Source of the DNA: JBCCEJ01 sp039030335
GTDB taxonomy: Bacteria > Pseudomonadota > Gammaproteobacteria > HK1
Length of the DNA: 64,000 bases
Direction of reading: 5' to 3'
Assembly: GCA_039030335.1 (NCBI GenBank)
Contig: JBCCEJ010000004.1
Coordinates: 62,001 to 126,000 of the forward strand
A program made the position numbers and the translations under genes. How positions within the stretch are numbered: position 1 is the first letter of the stretch; the number at the start of each line of letters is the position of its first letter. This document shows positions 42,474-50,793 of this stretch, in pieces. Under the pieces are notes generated by a model. It did not search any database. It saw nothing but the letters and a program-made list of their open reading frames with translations, and was not told the origin of the DNA.

Positions 42474-43450
42474 TGCCGCGGCGCGTCGACCTGTTCGACC
42501 ATCTGCTTCAGTACCGCGTCAGCGTCCTGCCCTTCCAGTTCGAGCTCGGGTGCCAGCATCATGCGATGTCGCAGCACTGGCACGGCAACGGACTTGATGT
42601 CGTCGGGTGTTACGAAGTCGCGCCCGGCGATCAGCGCTGCGGCGCGCGCCGCCCTGACGAGCGCGATACCGCCGCGCGGCCCGGCGCCGACACGAATGCC
42701 GGGCCATTCGCGCGTGGCCCGCACGAGCGCAACGGCGTAGTGGTTTACGGCGTCGTCAATCTGCACGCGTGCGGCCATCCGTTGAATCTCGAGCACCGTT
42801 GCGGGCGACAGCGACGTTTCGACGTCCGAGACATCAAGTACATCACCGATGCGGTTTCCGGTGACCGTCTGTACGAGCAGGTCTTCTTCCTCCGCGCTCG
42901 GGTAGTCGATCAGAATCTTCAGCAAGAAGCGGTCGATCTGTGCTTCGGGTAGTGGGTAGGTCCCCTCCTGCTCGATCGGGTTTTGCGTCGCGATCGTCAT
43001 GAACGGGCTCGGCACGTCCATCGACTTGCCTTCGATGCTCACCTGCTGCTCCTGCATGACTTCCAGCAGTGCCGCCTGGGTTTTCGCCGGCGCGCGGTTG
43101 ATCTCGTCAGCGAGCAGCAGATTCGTGAACACCGGCCCGCGGCGCACCGTGAAGCGCTCGTTCTTCATGTCGTAGAGGATGTGCCCGGTAATGTCTGTGG
43201 GCATCAGATCGGGTGTGAACTGAATGCGCCCGAAATCACCGCCGAAGGTTTTCGCAAGCGCTCTCGCAAGCAGGGTTTTGCCGAGCCCCGGAACCCCTTC
43301 GACGAGCACGTGCCCGGCTGCAAAGAGTGCGATGAGAACCTGATCAATGACCTCGCGTTGCCCGATGACGGCGTTGGCAATTGCTGCTCGTACGTTGGAT
43401 GCAACCTGGCTGGCCTGTTCCGGCGTGGCCGGTACGGCGGGCTCGCTCAT
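42470..43450 (-). CDS. MoxR family AAA+ ATPase
   Basis: A 326-aa AAA+ ATPase. Walker A GVPGLGKT is at residues 52-59, Walker B LLLADEIN at 111-118, and sensor 1 TQNPIEQEGTYPLPEAQ follows. MoxR proteins work with VWA-domain partners as chaperones that mature or activate protein complexes at the membrane. Start and stop overlap both neighbours by four bases, so it is stoichiometrically coupled to DUF4350 and DUF58 proteins. Confidence 0.95.
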   Translation of the reverse strand: MSEPAVPATPEQASQVASNVRAAIANAVIGQREVIDQVLIALFAAGHVLVEGVPGLGKTLLARALAKTFGGDFGRIQFTPDLMPTDITGHILYDMKNERFTVRRGPVFTNLLLADEINRAPAKTQAALLEVMQEQQVSIEGKSMDVPSPFMTIATQNPIEQEGTYPLPEAQIDRFLLKILIDYPSAEEEDLLVQTVTGNRIGDVLDVSDVETSLSPATVLEIQRMAARVQIDDAVNHYAVALVRATREWPGIRVGAGPRGGIALVRAARAAALIAGRDFVTPDDIKSVAVPVLRHRMMLAPELELEGQDADAVLKQMVEQVDAPRQ

Positions 43451-44676
43451 AGTGATTCCTTCAGTCTTTGTAGATGCCTGACGGCTTCAATGAATCCGGC
43501 GCGGCTGCGCGGTTTGCTGGTCAGGGCCCGGAACACCTGTTCGGGGCTCAGCGCGGCGCGTACAGCGAGTTGCTGATAGCGCTCGGCATCGGCCTGGCGG
43601 GCGATGGCTGGATGGCGGCGGGAAAGCCGTGCCAACACGTCGCGCCGCATCGCTGATAACAGCGGTTCGGCGCCCTCGCGCCGAAATACGAAGCGCCCGC
43701 TCGCCTCGACGTGCTCGAGCGTGCGTCGATTGCCGGGTGCGCTCAGATCGCGCATGGGACCGCTACGCCGAAGCGCGGCCCAGAACCATGCGAGCAGCAG
43801 CAGTCCGAAGACCGTCACCGTCTCCGGGGCGTGTTCCCAGAACCATCGGTGCAGTGGCGGCATGTCGGTATCGAACAGAAACCATACCGGTGCACCGGGA
43901 TCCTGATTGTGCACGACGTGCCACAGGAAGGTGGCGTTCTCCGCCTCGTCTATCCAACGGTTCGTGAAGCTACGGAGCGTGCAAAGTGCCGTGAACCGGC
44001 CGCGCCCGTAACTTCCTTCGTAGGCGCACACGCCGTGCTTGTCGCGCGCCACGACCCGTACCGCTGAGTTCTGGCTGACCAGCCGCGTGCGGGTCGGGAA
44101 ACGCACGTCGATATCGCGAATGCCGGTCGGCAGGCGTCTGGCATTCGCCGTAATACTCTTGCCGCGAACCTCAGAGAGTATGTCGAAGCCGAGGTCGATC
44201 ACCTCCAGTCCGAATGCATCCAGCAGTACACCAGCCGACGACTGCGGTGCGTCGTCGTCTTCCGACTCCGCCTCGTCGTCATCGAACTCTTGATCGTCGA
44301 GATCGTCGGGGAGCAGCCCGAACAGGCTCTTCGGCACGGTGACTGGCGCAACGACGACGTGCCCGCCGCTACGGACCCAGTCGAGCAGCTGTTCGAGCTC
44401 CTCTTCGCCGAGGGTCCACGAACGCGACAACACGAACACGGTGCCGCGACCCTCGGTCAGGTGCTGCTCCCACGCTCCGGGTTCGAGCGGTTGTGCGTCA
44501 ACGCCCAGTTGCCGCAGCATCCTGCCGGCGGCGAGCATCGGATTGCGCCGGGCTTCGGCGCTGTAGCCGGTGTCGATGGTCTCCTGTCTGCGCTCGAAGT
44601 TCGTGAAGAACCAGTAAAGCAGCAAGCCTGTCGCAACCGCGAGCACGAGTCCGACGATGAGATTGCCGCGACTCAC
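43447..44676 (-). CDS. DUF4350 domain membrane protein
   Basis: A 409-aa protein with an N-terminal helix (residues 5-24), a large extracytoplasmic domain typical of DUF4350 (a class I glutamine-amidotransferase-like fold; LGVDAQPLEPGAWEQHL, then GTVFVLSRSWTLGEEEL and SGGHVVVAPV), and a second helix near residue 295. An unusually acidic insert occupies residues 124-142 (mostly Asp and Glu). The family's role is unknown; it is a usual companion of MoxR-DUF58 operons. Four-base overlaps on both sides. Confidence 0.87.
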   Translation of the reverse strand: MSRGNLIVGLVLAVATGLLLYWFFTNFERRQETIDTGYSAEARRNPMLAAGRMLRQLGVDAQPLEPGAWEQHLTEGRGTVFVLSRSWTLGEEELEQLLDWVRSGGHVVVAPVTVPKSLFGLLPDDLDDQEFDDDEAESEDDDAPQSSAGVLLDAFGLEVIDLGFDILSEVRGKSITANARRLPTGIRDIDVRFPTRTRLVSQNSAVRVVARDKHGVCAYEGSYGRGRFTALCTLRSFTNRWIDEAENATFLWHVVHNQDPGAPVWFLFDTDMPPLHRWFWEHAPETVTVFGLLLLAWFWAALRRSGPMRDLSAPGNRRTLEHVEASGRFVFRREGAEPLLSAMRRDVLARLSRRHPAIARQADAERYQQLAVRAALSPEQVFRALTSKPRSRAGFIEAVRHLQRLKESL

Positions 44677-46220
44677 GGCGATGCGGCTTGTTGGGCATGC
44701 CGCACTTCGTCGTCAGCGGTCACGACGAAGTGCAGGGAGTATATGCCGCACAGTGACTCGAACTCGCCCGGCTCCGGCGCGCGGTGCGCATAGGCAAGCC
44801 GCTGCCACGAGCCGACGAGCTGGCGAAGTCCCGTGAATGCGTCAGAGCCCAGTCTGGGTTCGGCGCGTCGCAGCACGTCGCCTTCGGTAGCGGATTCCGG
44901 CAGCGCCATACCGCGAGTCAGCATCTCGACGATGGCGCCGCGGTAAAGAACACTGAGTGCGCGCCGGTGTTGACCTTCCGCCCAGAGCGAGCGCGCGCCC
45001 GCGACGATGTCGGGCGGCAGCGATTCGGGCTCGAGGTCTAGCCCCGAGACCGACTTTGGCATGACGACCTCGCGGCGTCGGTCACGCCACGTGTCCAGCC
45101 ACTCCTGGACAGGTCCCGAGTGACGCAGCAGATAGACGATCAGGCCGATGATGGCCGCTGCCGCCAGCGCCCAGCCGAGGCCTTCGAGGATCTTGCCGAG
45201 TGTGTTCGCAAAGTCGACCAGCCCTTTGAAATCGAAGTCGTCGTCCGGTTCATCCTCTTCCCGGTCGTTTTTTGGCACCCAGCGGGTATAGGTACGCTCG
45301 CGACCAAAGGCGGGGTCTTCGAACACCTCGCGAATCTCCGCCTGGGCGTCGGCGGTGCGATCGTAGGTGCCGACAGGCGTGTCGACGAGCTTGGCCGCAG
45401 CGGGCGTCGTCTGCAGCGTCAACAGAAGTAGCGCGCTACAGGCGATAGCCAGCACGGCGTTGATGCCGGCGCCAGACCGAAGCGCCTGGAGCCGGCCCGC
45501 CATCCGGCGGAGATCGAGTTCCAGGTCCCAGGCTTCCAACACTGTGCGCCGATTCAGATAGAGACCAAAGCCGGAGGCCACATAGAACGGTTCGATGACC
45601 GACATGGCGAGGTAAGCGAGTCCGTTCCAGAGCAGCTGATAGGTGCCGTCGTCTTCGGCCAGCGCTTCGAACGGGTCGATGTCGATCGACTCCGGTAGCA
45701 TCAGGTAGCCGAGCGCGAACAGCCCGACGTAGAGAAACGCTTCGAGATGCAGGCATATGGTGGTCAGGCCGGCGCCGTATCCGCCGCCGCGGGCTCCCAA
45801 TACCTGCAGGCGGGCGCGTCGCGCTTTGCCTTTCAGCCCTTCCAGCTGATAGACCGGCAGACGAAACGAGCGTGCGAAGTCGAGCCGGCCGAGCGTCAGG
45901 TGCCAGAAGAGACCGGAGTTCCAGACGAGGCCGGGGAGCGCGCGCAGCGTGTCGCGCACGCCGGGAGTCGCGCCGAACACGGCCCGTGACAGTACGTGCA
46001 GGAGGGCGCGGTCGAACAACGGCTTCAGCCACCAGAGTGCCAGCACCGACCAGAACGGGTCATCCAGCACCAGATTGATGAGTAAGAAGAGCGGCAACGA
46101 GACGGCGAACCAGACGCCGAACAAGCGCGGCCACCACGTCTGGACGAGCGTCAGGCCAAGGTCTACGGCCTCCCACGGCCGTCGAGGGCGTAACGCTATG
46201 CGCAGGTCTTCAAGCTGCAC
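44673..46220 (-). CDS. DUF4129 domain membrane protein
   Basis: A 515-aa protein with about five membrane segments, a soluble middle part (PKNDREEDEPDDDFDFK) and a C-terminal DUF4129 region (SLWAEGQHRRALSVLYRGA, then LPESATEGDVLRRAEP). DUF4129 is found in transglutaminase-type and MoxR-linked membrane proteins and is not functionally defined. It overlaps the SpoIIM gene by 11 bases and the DUF4350 gene by four. Confidence 0.87.
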   Translation of the reverse strand: MQLEDLRIALRPRRPWEAVDLGLTLVQTWWPRLFGVWFAVSLPLFLLINLVLDDPFWSVLALWWLKPLFDRALLHVLSRAVFGATPGVRDTLRALPGLVWNSGLFWHLTLGRLDFARSFRLPVYQLEGLKGKARRARLQVLGARGGGYGAGLTTICLHLEAFLYVGLFALGYLMLPESIDIDPFEALAEDDGTYQLLWNGLAYLAMSVIEPFYVASGFGLYLNRRTVLEAWDLELDLRRMAGRLQALRSGAGINAVLAIACSALLLLTLQTTPAAAKLVDTPVGTYDRTADAQAEIREVFEDPAFGRERTYTRWVPKNDREEDEPDDDFDFKGLVDFANTLGKILEGLGWALAAAAIIGLIVYLLRHSGPVQEWLDTWRDRRREVVMPKSVSGLDLEPESLPPDIVAGARSLWAEGQHRRALSVLYRGAIVEMLTRGMALPESATEGDVLRRAEPRLGSDAFTGLRQLVGSWQRLAYAHRAPEPGEFESLCGIYSLHFVVTADDEVRHAQQAASP

Positions 46221-47184
46221 GGTTACGCCCCGGGATGAGGATGTAGCCGGCGACCAGCGCCCAGCCGGCGATACCGACGATGTATTTCGTCGTCGCTGGC
46301 AGCCACGCGATGGAAGACCAGTAGGCCTCGACGAACGCTGCGGCCAGAAACAACGCCGCGGCGCCGTACATCAACTGTACCGCGACCGCCATGGCGTCAC
46401 GTAACGCCTTGCGCCGCGTTCTCGACCCGGGTGCCAGCAACGCGGCGCCGAGCTTCAGGCCGGCCGCGCCGGACAGCATGATGGCGGTGAGCTCGAACGA
46501 ACTGTGTCCTGCGACGAAACCCCAGAACGTGTCGATAAACCCGAGCCCGGTGAGGTGGCCGGCGATCGCGCCGATGTAAAGACCGTTGAACAGCAGGTAG
46601 AACACGGTGCCGGCACCGAACAGCAAACCGCCGACAAAGGTCTGGAATCCTATCGAAGTGTTGTTGCGTACATAGAACGCGAACATCACGAAGTCGTCTT
46701 CGGACTCACGTTCTCTCCCAACGCGGTCGCTCAGCGCCGGGTCGTACATCGCTTCCATCTGCCGCGCATCGCCGGGGCTCAATATCGTGTAGGCAATTTC
46801 CGGGTGGTTGGGAATGATCAGGGTCAGCAGTAGCAACGGCGCCATGAACAGTGCGAAAGCCGCCAGCAGGTAGCGCCATTCGGCACGCACCAGTCGCGGG
46901 TAGTCACGTAGTAGAAACCGCCCGGCCGCACGCAGCGCCGAATGCCGCTCGCCGTAAAAGCGCTGATGGGCCCGGAGCACCAACTCGTGCAGCCAGTCTT
47001 GGAGTCCGCGGCTGTAACCGCGGGCACGGGCAACGGCGAGATGCTGGCAAAGCCGGCGGTACCGTCCCGGAAACTCGCTGGCTGGAAACGGCAACTCGAC
47101 GTAGCGGTTTTCGAGTGCGCGGACGAACGCTTCCATCTCGTCCCACTCTTGCGCATGACGCTCTTTGAAGTACTGCTGTCTCAC
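46210..47184 (-). CDS. Stage II sporulation protein M-like membrane protein
   Basis: A 324-aa integral membrane protein of the SpoIIM / DUF95 family. The signature GHSSFELTAIMLSGAAGLKLG lies at about residues 226-246, after helices at 104-124 and 183-212, with two more near the end. In Firmicutes SpoIIM joins the engulfment complex, but this organism shows no sporulation genes; in Gram-negatives the homologue travels with MoxR operons in an unknown role. Overlaps its neighbours on both sides. Confidence 0.9.
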   Translation of the reverse strand: MRQQYFKERHAQEWDEMEAFVRALENRYVELPFPASEFPGRYRRLCQHLAVARARGYSRGLQDWLHELVLRAHQRFYGERHSALRAAGRFLLRDYPRLVRAEWRYLLAAFALFMAPLLLLTLIIPNHPEIAYTILSPGDARQMEAMYDPALSDRVGRERESEDDFVMFAFYVRNNTSIGFQTFVGGLLFGAGTVFYLLFNGLYIGAIAGHLTGLGFIDTFWGFVAGHSSFELTAIMLSGAAGLKLGAALLAPGSRTRRKALRDAMAVAVQLMYGAAALFLAAAFVEAYWSSIAWLPATTKYIVGIAGWALVAGYILIPGRNRAA

Positions 47185-47858
47185 GGCTCGCCGGCCACCC
47201 AGTTTGCATACGCTTCGAGTTGCCCGGCAGGGTCCTCCTCCACCGACACCAGCGGGCCGGCCGCACGGGCCAACTCGGCAGCTCGCTCCGGCGTGATCTG
47301 GCCGCGACGCTCAGCGAAGTTGACGAGTGTTTGCTGCTCGTCTGGCGTCAGCGGCCATGGCGGCGCGGCCGGACGTGCGTCGCCGCGGGTCTGCACGTCT
47401 TTTGGCGCGGCCGCGTACACGACCAGCGTTCCGGCCGCCATGTCTCCGAGGCGCTTGAAGTCGCGGTTGAAGAGCATGCAGAGCAGCCCGACTCCGTAAC
47501 CCAGTGGCAGGAAGTCGATCGAGCGAACGAGGTTACGAATGATCGACGGCCCCCACCCGACCGGCGTCCCGTCGTCCTGGATGACGCGCAGCCCCACCAT
47601 CTTCTTGCCGGGCGTCGCACCGTTCATGAACATCTCGCCCAGCACCGGATAGAACCACTCCATCAGGAACAGCGTCAGCAGAAACAGACCGAGGCCAAAT
47701 TTGCCGAGCACGCCCGCCACCATCGCTATGACGAAGTACAGGATGGAACGCAGGAAAACGTCTACCGTCCACGCGACCGCGCGCGGCATGGGGCCGGCCA
47801 CTTCCAGTGCCAGCTCAATGCCTTCGGGGGTTTCGACTCGCCGTGCGGTGTCCAGCAT
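47181..47858 (-). CDS. RDD family membrane protein
   Basis: A 225-aa membrane protein starting MLDTARRVETPEGIEL, with the RDD signature Arg in PRAVAWTVDVFLRS, the LGEMFMNGATPGKKMVGLRV motif and the Asp of LVRSIDFLPLGY. A soluble tail follows. The start is set at MLDTARR because this is how the family usually begins; the frame extends to a TTG at 47921 with no binding site. It is the first gene of the six-gene operon; RDD proteins are of unknown or Na+/H+ antiport-like function. Confidence 0.88.
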   Translation of the reverse strand: MLDTARRVETPEGIELALEVAGPMPRAVAWTVDVFLRSILYFVIAMVAGVLGKFGLGLFLLTLFLMEWFYPVLGEMFMNGATPGKKMVGLRVIQDDGTPVGWGPSIIRNLVRSIDFLPLGYGVGLLCMLFNRDFKRLGDMAAGTLVVYAAAPKDVQTRGDARPAAPPWPLTPDEQQTLVNFAERRGQITPERAAELARAAGPLVSVEEDPAGQLEAYANWVAGEP

Positions 47859-47976
47859 GCGAGGTCTCAGGGGCAGCGCTGCCGGACCATTAGAGAATTC
47901 ATCGCGTCCATTAGAATCCAAACGGTGCGGCCGTCTCTGCCAACCGGGTCAAAAAGATGCGGACCGCGAGTCGCGC

Positions 47977-49005
47977 CTATCCGCCAATGTAGGACATTTC
48001 GATCTTCGGTCCCAACTCCACCAGGCGGTCGGTTTCGAACGTGCGGATTTCAGAGTAGCGATCGTTCCTGACGCGCCATAGTGAGGCCACCGCTTCAGCC
48101 AGTTCAGCGTCGTCGGCGCCGGCGCGCACCATGGCTCGGAAGTCGTGCCCCCTGGAGGCGAACAGACACGTGTAGATCTGGCCTTCCGCCGAGAGACGTG
48201 CTCGTGTACACGTTCCGCAAAACGGTTGACTGACCGAGGAGATGATGCCGATTTCACCGCGGCCGTCGACATATCGCCACCGTTTGGCGACTTCGCCGCG
48301 GTAGTTGGGATCGACCGGTTCAACCGGAAACACCCGGTCGATCGCGTCTGCGATCTCGCGAGCTGACAGCACGTCGTCAAGGCGCCAGCCGTTGGTCGTG
48401 CCGACATCCATGAATTCGATGAAACGCAGGATATGTGGCGTGTCACGGAAGTAGCGGGCCATCGCAACGATCTCGTCGTCGTTCATGCCGCGCTTTACGA
48501 CCATGTTGACCTTGACCGGGCCGAGCCCGGCGTCTGCCGCATTGTTGATTCCGTCGAGTACCTTTCGCACCGGAAAGTTGACGTCATTGACCTGCTTGAA
48601 GATGACGTCGTCGAGCGAATCCAGGCTCACCGTGATGCGGGTCAGGCCAGCGTCGCGCAGGGCCGCGGCCCGCCTGGCCGTTAGCAGCGCGGCATTGGTG
48701 GTCAGACTTACGTCTTCGACACCCTCGATACTGGAAAGCCGCTCGATGAGTTCCTCTACCTGTCGCCTGACCAGCGGCTCGCCACCGGTCAGACGGAGTT
48801 TGACGACTCCGTTGGCGACGAAGGCCCGCGCGACCCGCTCGATCTCCTCGAACGACAGCAGTTCCTTGCGGTCGAGGAACTTGTAAGCAGCCCCGAAAAC
48901 CGACTTCGGCATGCAGTAGACGCAGCGAAAATTGCACCGGTCCGTGATCGAGATGCGCAGATCTCGCAAGCCGCGATTGCGGGTATCGACCGGGTGTGTG
49001 CTCAA
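47977..49005 (-). CDS. moaA: GTP 3',8-cyclase MoaA
   Basis: A 342-aa radical SAM enzyme that starts molybdenum cofactor synthesis by cyclising GTP. The N-terminal [4Fe-4S] cluster ligands are Cys24, Cys28 and Cys31 in CNFRCVYC; the C-terminal cluster has Cys263, Cys266 and Cys280 in CGTCTRAR...YTC; and the chain ends in Gly-Gly, as MoaA requires. The gene ends 119 bases upstream of the RDD start on the same strand. It may be read into the six-gene operon or be separate. moaC is not adjacent. Confidence 0.97.
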   Translation of the reverse strand: MSTHPVDTRNRGLRDLRISITDRCNFRCVYCMPKSVFGAAYKFLDRKELLSFEEIERVARAFVANGVVKLRLTGGEPLVRRQVEELIERLSSIEGVEDVSLTTNAALLTARRAAALRDAGLTRITVSLDSLDDVIFKQVNDVNFPVRKVLDGINNAADAGLGPVKVNMVVKRGMNDDEIVAMARYFRDTPHILRFIEFMDVGTTNGWRLDDVLSAREIADAIDRVFPVEPVDPNYRGEVAKRWRYVDGRGEIGIISSVSQPFCGTCTRARLSAEGQIYTCLFASRGHDFRAMVRAGADDAELAEAVASLWRVRNDRYSEIRTFETDRLVELGPKIEMSYIGG

Positions 49006-49337
49006 CGCTCAGGCCTCCGTTGCGCAGGGTGCCGTCCAGGTATTGACGAAGGGTCGCGCCGCGCGCCCTCAGGCTCGTACCTACATGTTACGTCAATCCA
49101 GTCTGGGAAGGCGTCTCCTCATGGTGCGCCTGAGACCTGACTCAACGCATAGCTGCGGGTTTTGTGTACGAGCTTCAAGCGCTGAGGCGTGCGGTGACGG
49201 GTAAACGTGCCATGCGGCCGTAGCGCCAAGGCTCCTGCGCATTATTCCGCCGCTATTGTCCGCACGAACCACTGGCGTTCCAGTCGTCATGTACCGGTAC
49301 GGGTACTTCGATGTTCGCGGACCCCATATGTCACTGC

Positions 49338-49355
49338 TGTAAGTGAGCACTTACA
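49338..49355. promoter_or_regulatory. Orphan 18 bp palindrome, operator-like
   Basis: TGTAAGTG-AG-CACTTACA, a perfect inverted repeat with 8-base arms, of the size and form of TetR-family operators. It lies 333 bases upstream of moaA and far from any regulator gene. Confidence 0.55.
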
Positions 49356-49918
49356 TTAGCACTGATCTCTGGTACGACTGTGGCCCAGGGCAGCCGCTTC
49401 AGGGGCGCCAACTCAGTTGAACCGGCCCGGCCAGATGTAGGCGTGCGCATCAGGTTCATCGCGATCGCGACCGCGATACAGCAATTCTGCAATCGTTTAA
49501 ATTTCGCGCGAACGCTCGAATCCCAGAAAATCGGGATTCTCAATTTCCTGAGGTCAGGATAAAAAACATCAATAACAATAGCTTAGACTCTAGAGCGAGT
49601 GCCGATATTTCAAAATATTCAATAAGTCTATTAATACTATTTCGCAAAAATCCGTGGACAATTGGCACGAGCAAGCCGACTGAAGGGCGGTAGAACGTGC
49701 GCTCACGCGAAAACGACTCGTGTTGCGTGCAGCGAGTTACCCGGATCTCGTGAGAGCCACGGGCGCAGTGACAGCGCGAATCGGTTCGGACTTGACTGAA
49801 GTGCCCGATGGCGGTGCAGCTGTGAGCCGAGAGACGCACGAGCGGGCACGCAGCCATGGGGCAGGGTTGGCCGGAGCGACCTGTGCGAAGGGTGTGACGG
49901 GCTGGAATCAAGCCTGCC

Positions 49919-49950
49919 CAGCACGCCGGGATCGTGTCTCCGGCGTGCTG
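49919..49950 (-). terminator. Hairpin after the GST gene
   Basis: A perfect 11 bp stem CAGCACGCCGG / CCGGCGTGCTG with a 10-base loop, 27 bases beyond the end of the minus-strand GST gene. It has no U tract, so its strength is uncertain. Confidence 0.5.
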
Positions 49951-49976
49951 GCGGCGATTGCGTGTCGGGGTGGGCG

Positions 49977-50588
49977 TTAGCCGGGCAGAGTCGAACTGTA
50001 GGCGTCCATCTCCATCATGCGTGCGACCAGGCGGTCGAGGTTCGGTGCGTCCAGCGCGGCCGCAAGACTCGGGGTAGCGATGCCGGCGAACTGCCACGCG
50101 ACGGCGGTGGTAACGTCTGCCTGGCTCATCTTGCCGCCGACCAGCCAGTCACCGCTCAGCTGCTCGTTGAGATGGGCGAACCCTCCGATCGATTGTTCGG
50201 TGCAGCGGTCCACCCATGGCTGATGCCGCCGCTCCTCCGGGCGGAAGCGGATCTCATATGCGGTCGCGATCGCCTTCTCGGCCGCGCCGGTCGCCACGTT
50301 GGTCATGCTCAGCACCCGGGTGCGCGCGTCACCGCTAAGCGGTGTCAGTGCTTTGTCGGCGCCCATCTCACGATCCAGGAAATCGAGGATAACGGCGCTG
50401 TCCACGATGACGCCGCCGTCATCCAGTACCAGCGCCGGCACCCGCCCGACCGGATTGAAGGCCCGCAGCGCCGGGGCATCGTCGCCAGTGTGCTGCAGTG
50501 GGCGGTTTTCGAACTCGATACCATAGATATTGAGAGTAGTGGCAACGCGCCGGACAAATGGCGACAGGTAGCGGCCCAGAAGCTGCAT
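49977..50588 (-). CDS. Glutathione S-transferase family protein
   Basis: A 203-aa GST: MQLLGRYLSPFVRRVATTLNI holds the catalytic-region Ser/Pro segment, NPVGRVPALVLDDGGVIVDS carries the cis-proline and glutathione-binding loops, and the helical C-terminal half contains SQADVTTAVAW. AAGGA precedes the ATG. It is distinct from the GST at 33.6 kb. Stand-alone gene, probably detoxification; substrate unknown. Confidence 0.9.
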   Translation of the reverse strand: MQLLGRYLSPFVRRVATTLNIYGIEFENRPLQHTGDDAPALRAFNPVGRVPALVLDDGGVIVDSAVILDFLDREMGADKALTPLSGDARTRVLSMTNVATGAAEKAIATAYEIRFRPEERRHQPWVDRCTEQSIGGFAHLNEQLSGDWLVGGKMSQADVTTAVAWQFAGIATPSLAAALDAPNLDRLVARMMEMDAYSSTLPG

Positions 50589-50793
50589 GATCGGTCCTTC
50601 TTTGGAAATGTGGACGGTAGAAAGTGCCCCAGTTTACGCAATCCCGCCCCGTCAGTTCGATGGTCCGGCGCTAGAAGCCCTTTCGCATCGTCGAGCGGAC
50701 AGGTTGATGGACGCCCGAAAGGCACCGTTCTATGCTTGCCAGATACCCGTTGGACAGAAGGCGGCAAGCGCTGCCAGACGCGCGTAGCTCCGT

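Larger units (their letters stand above)
49006..49976. other. 971 bp gene-free stretch
   Basis: No ORF here looks coding on either strand. The part from 49330 to 49680 is clearly richer in A and T than the surroundings (e.g. GATATTTCAAAATATTCAAT). Features seen are a palindrome at 49338-49355, a small GAATCCC / GGGATTC hairpin at 49518-49539, and an 11 bp hairpin at 49919-49950. The moaA promoter should lie at the left end on the minus strand. Confidence 0.55.

Noticed and set aside
49495..49545. tRNA-like T-loop sequence (CTCGAATCCC)
   Set aside because: No acceptor stem, anticodon arm or D-loop could be fitted around it; it is just a small hairpin.
49540..50097. Minus-strand ORF of 185 codons in the gene desert, and a plus-strand ORF at 49720-49980
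   Set aside because: Composition is Arg/Thr/Ser-rich, it overlaps the real GST gene end, and no family or ribosome binding site supports it.
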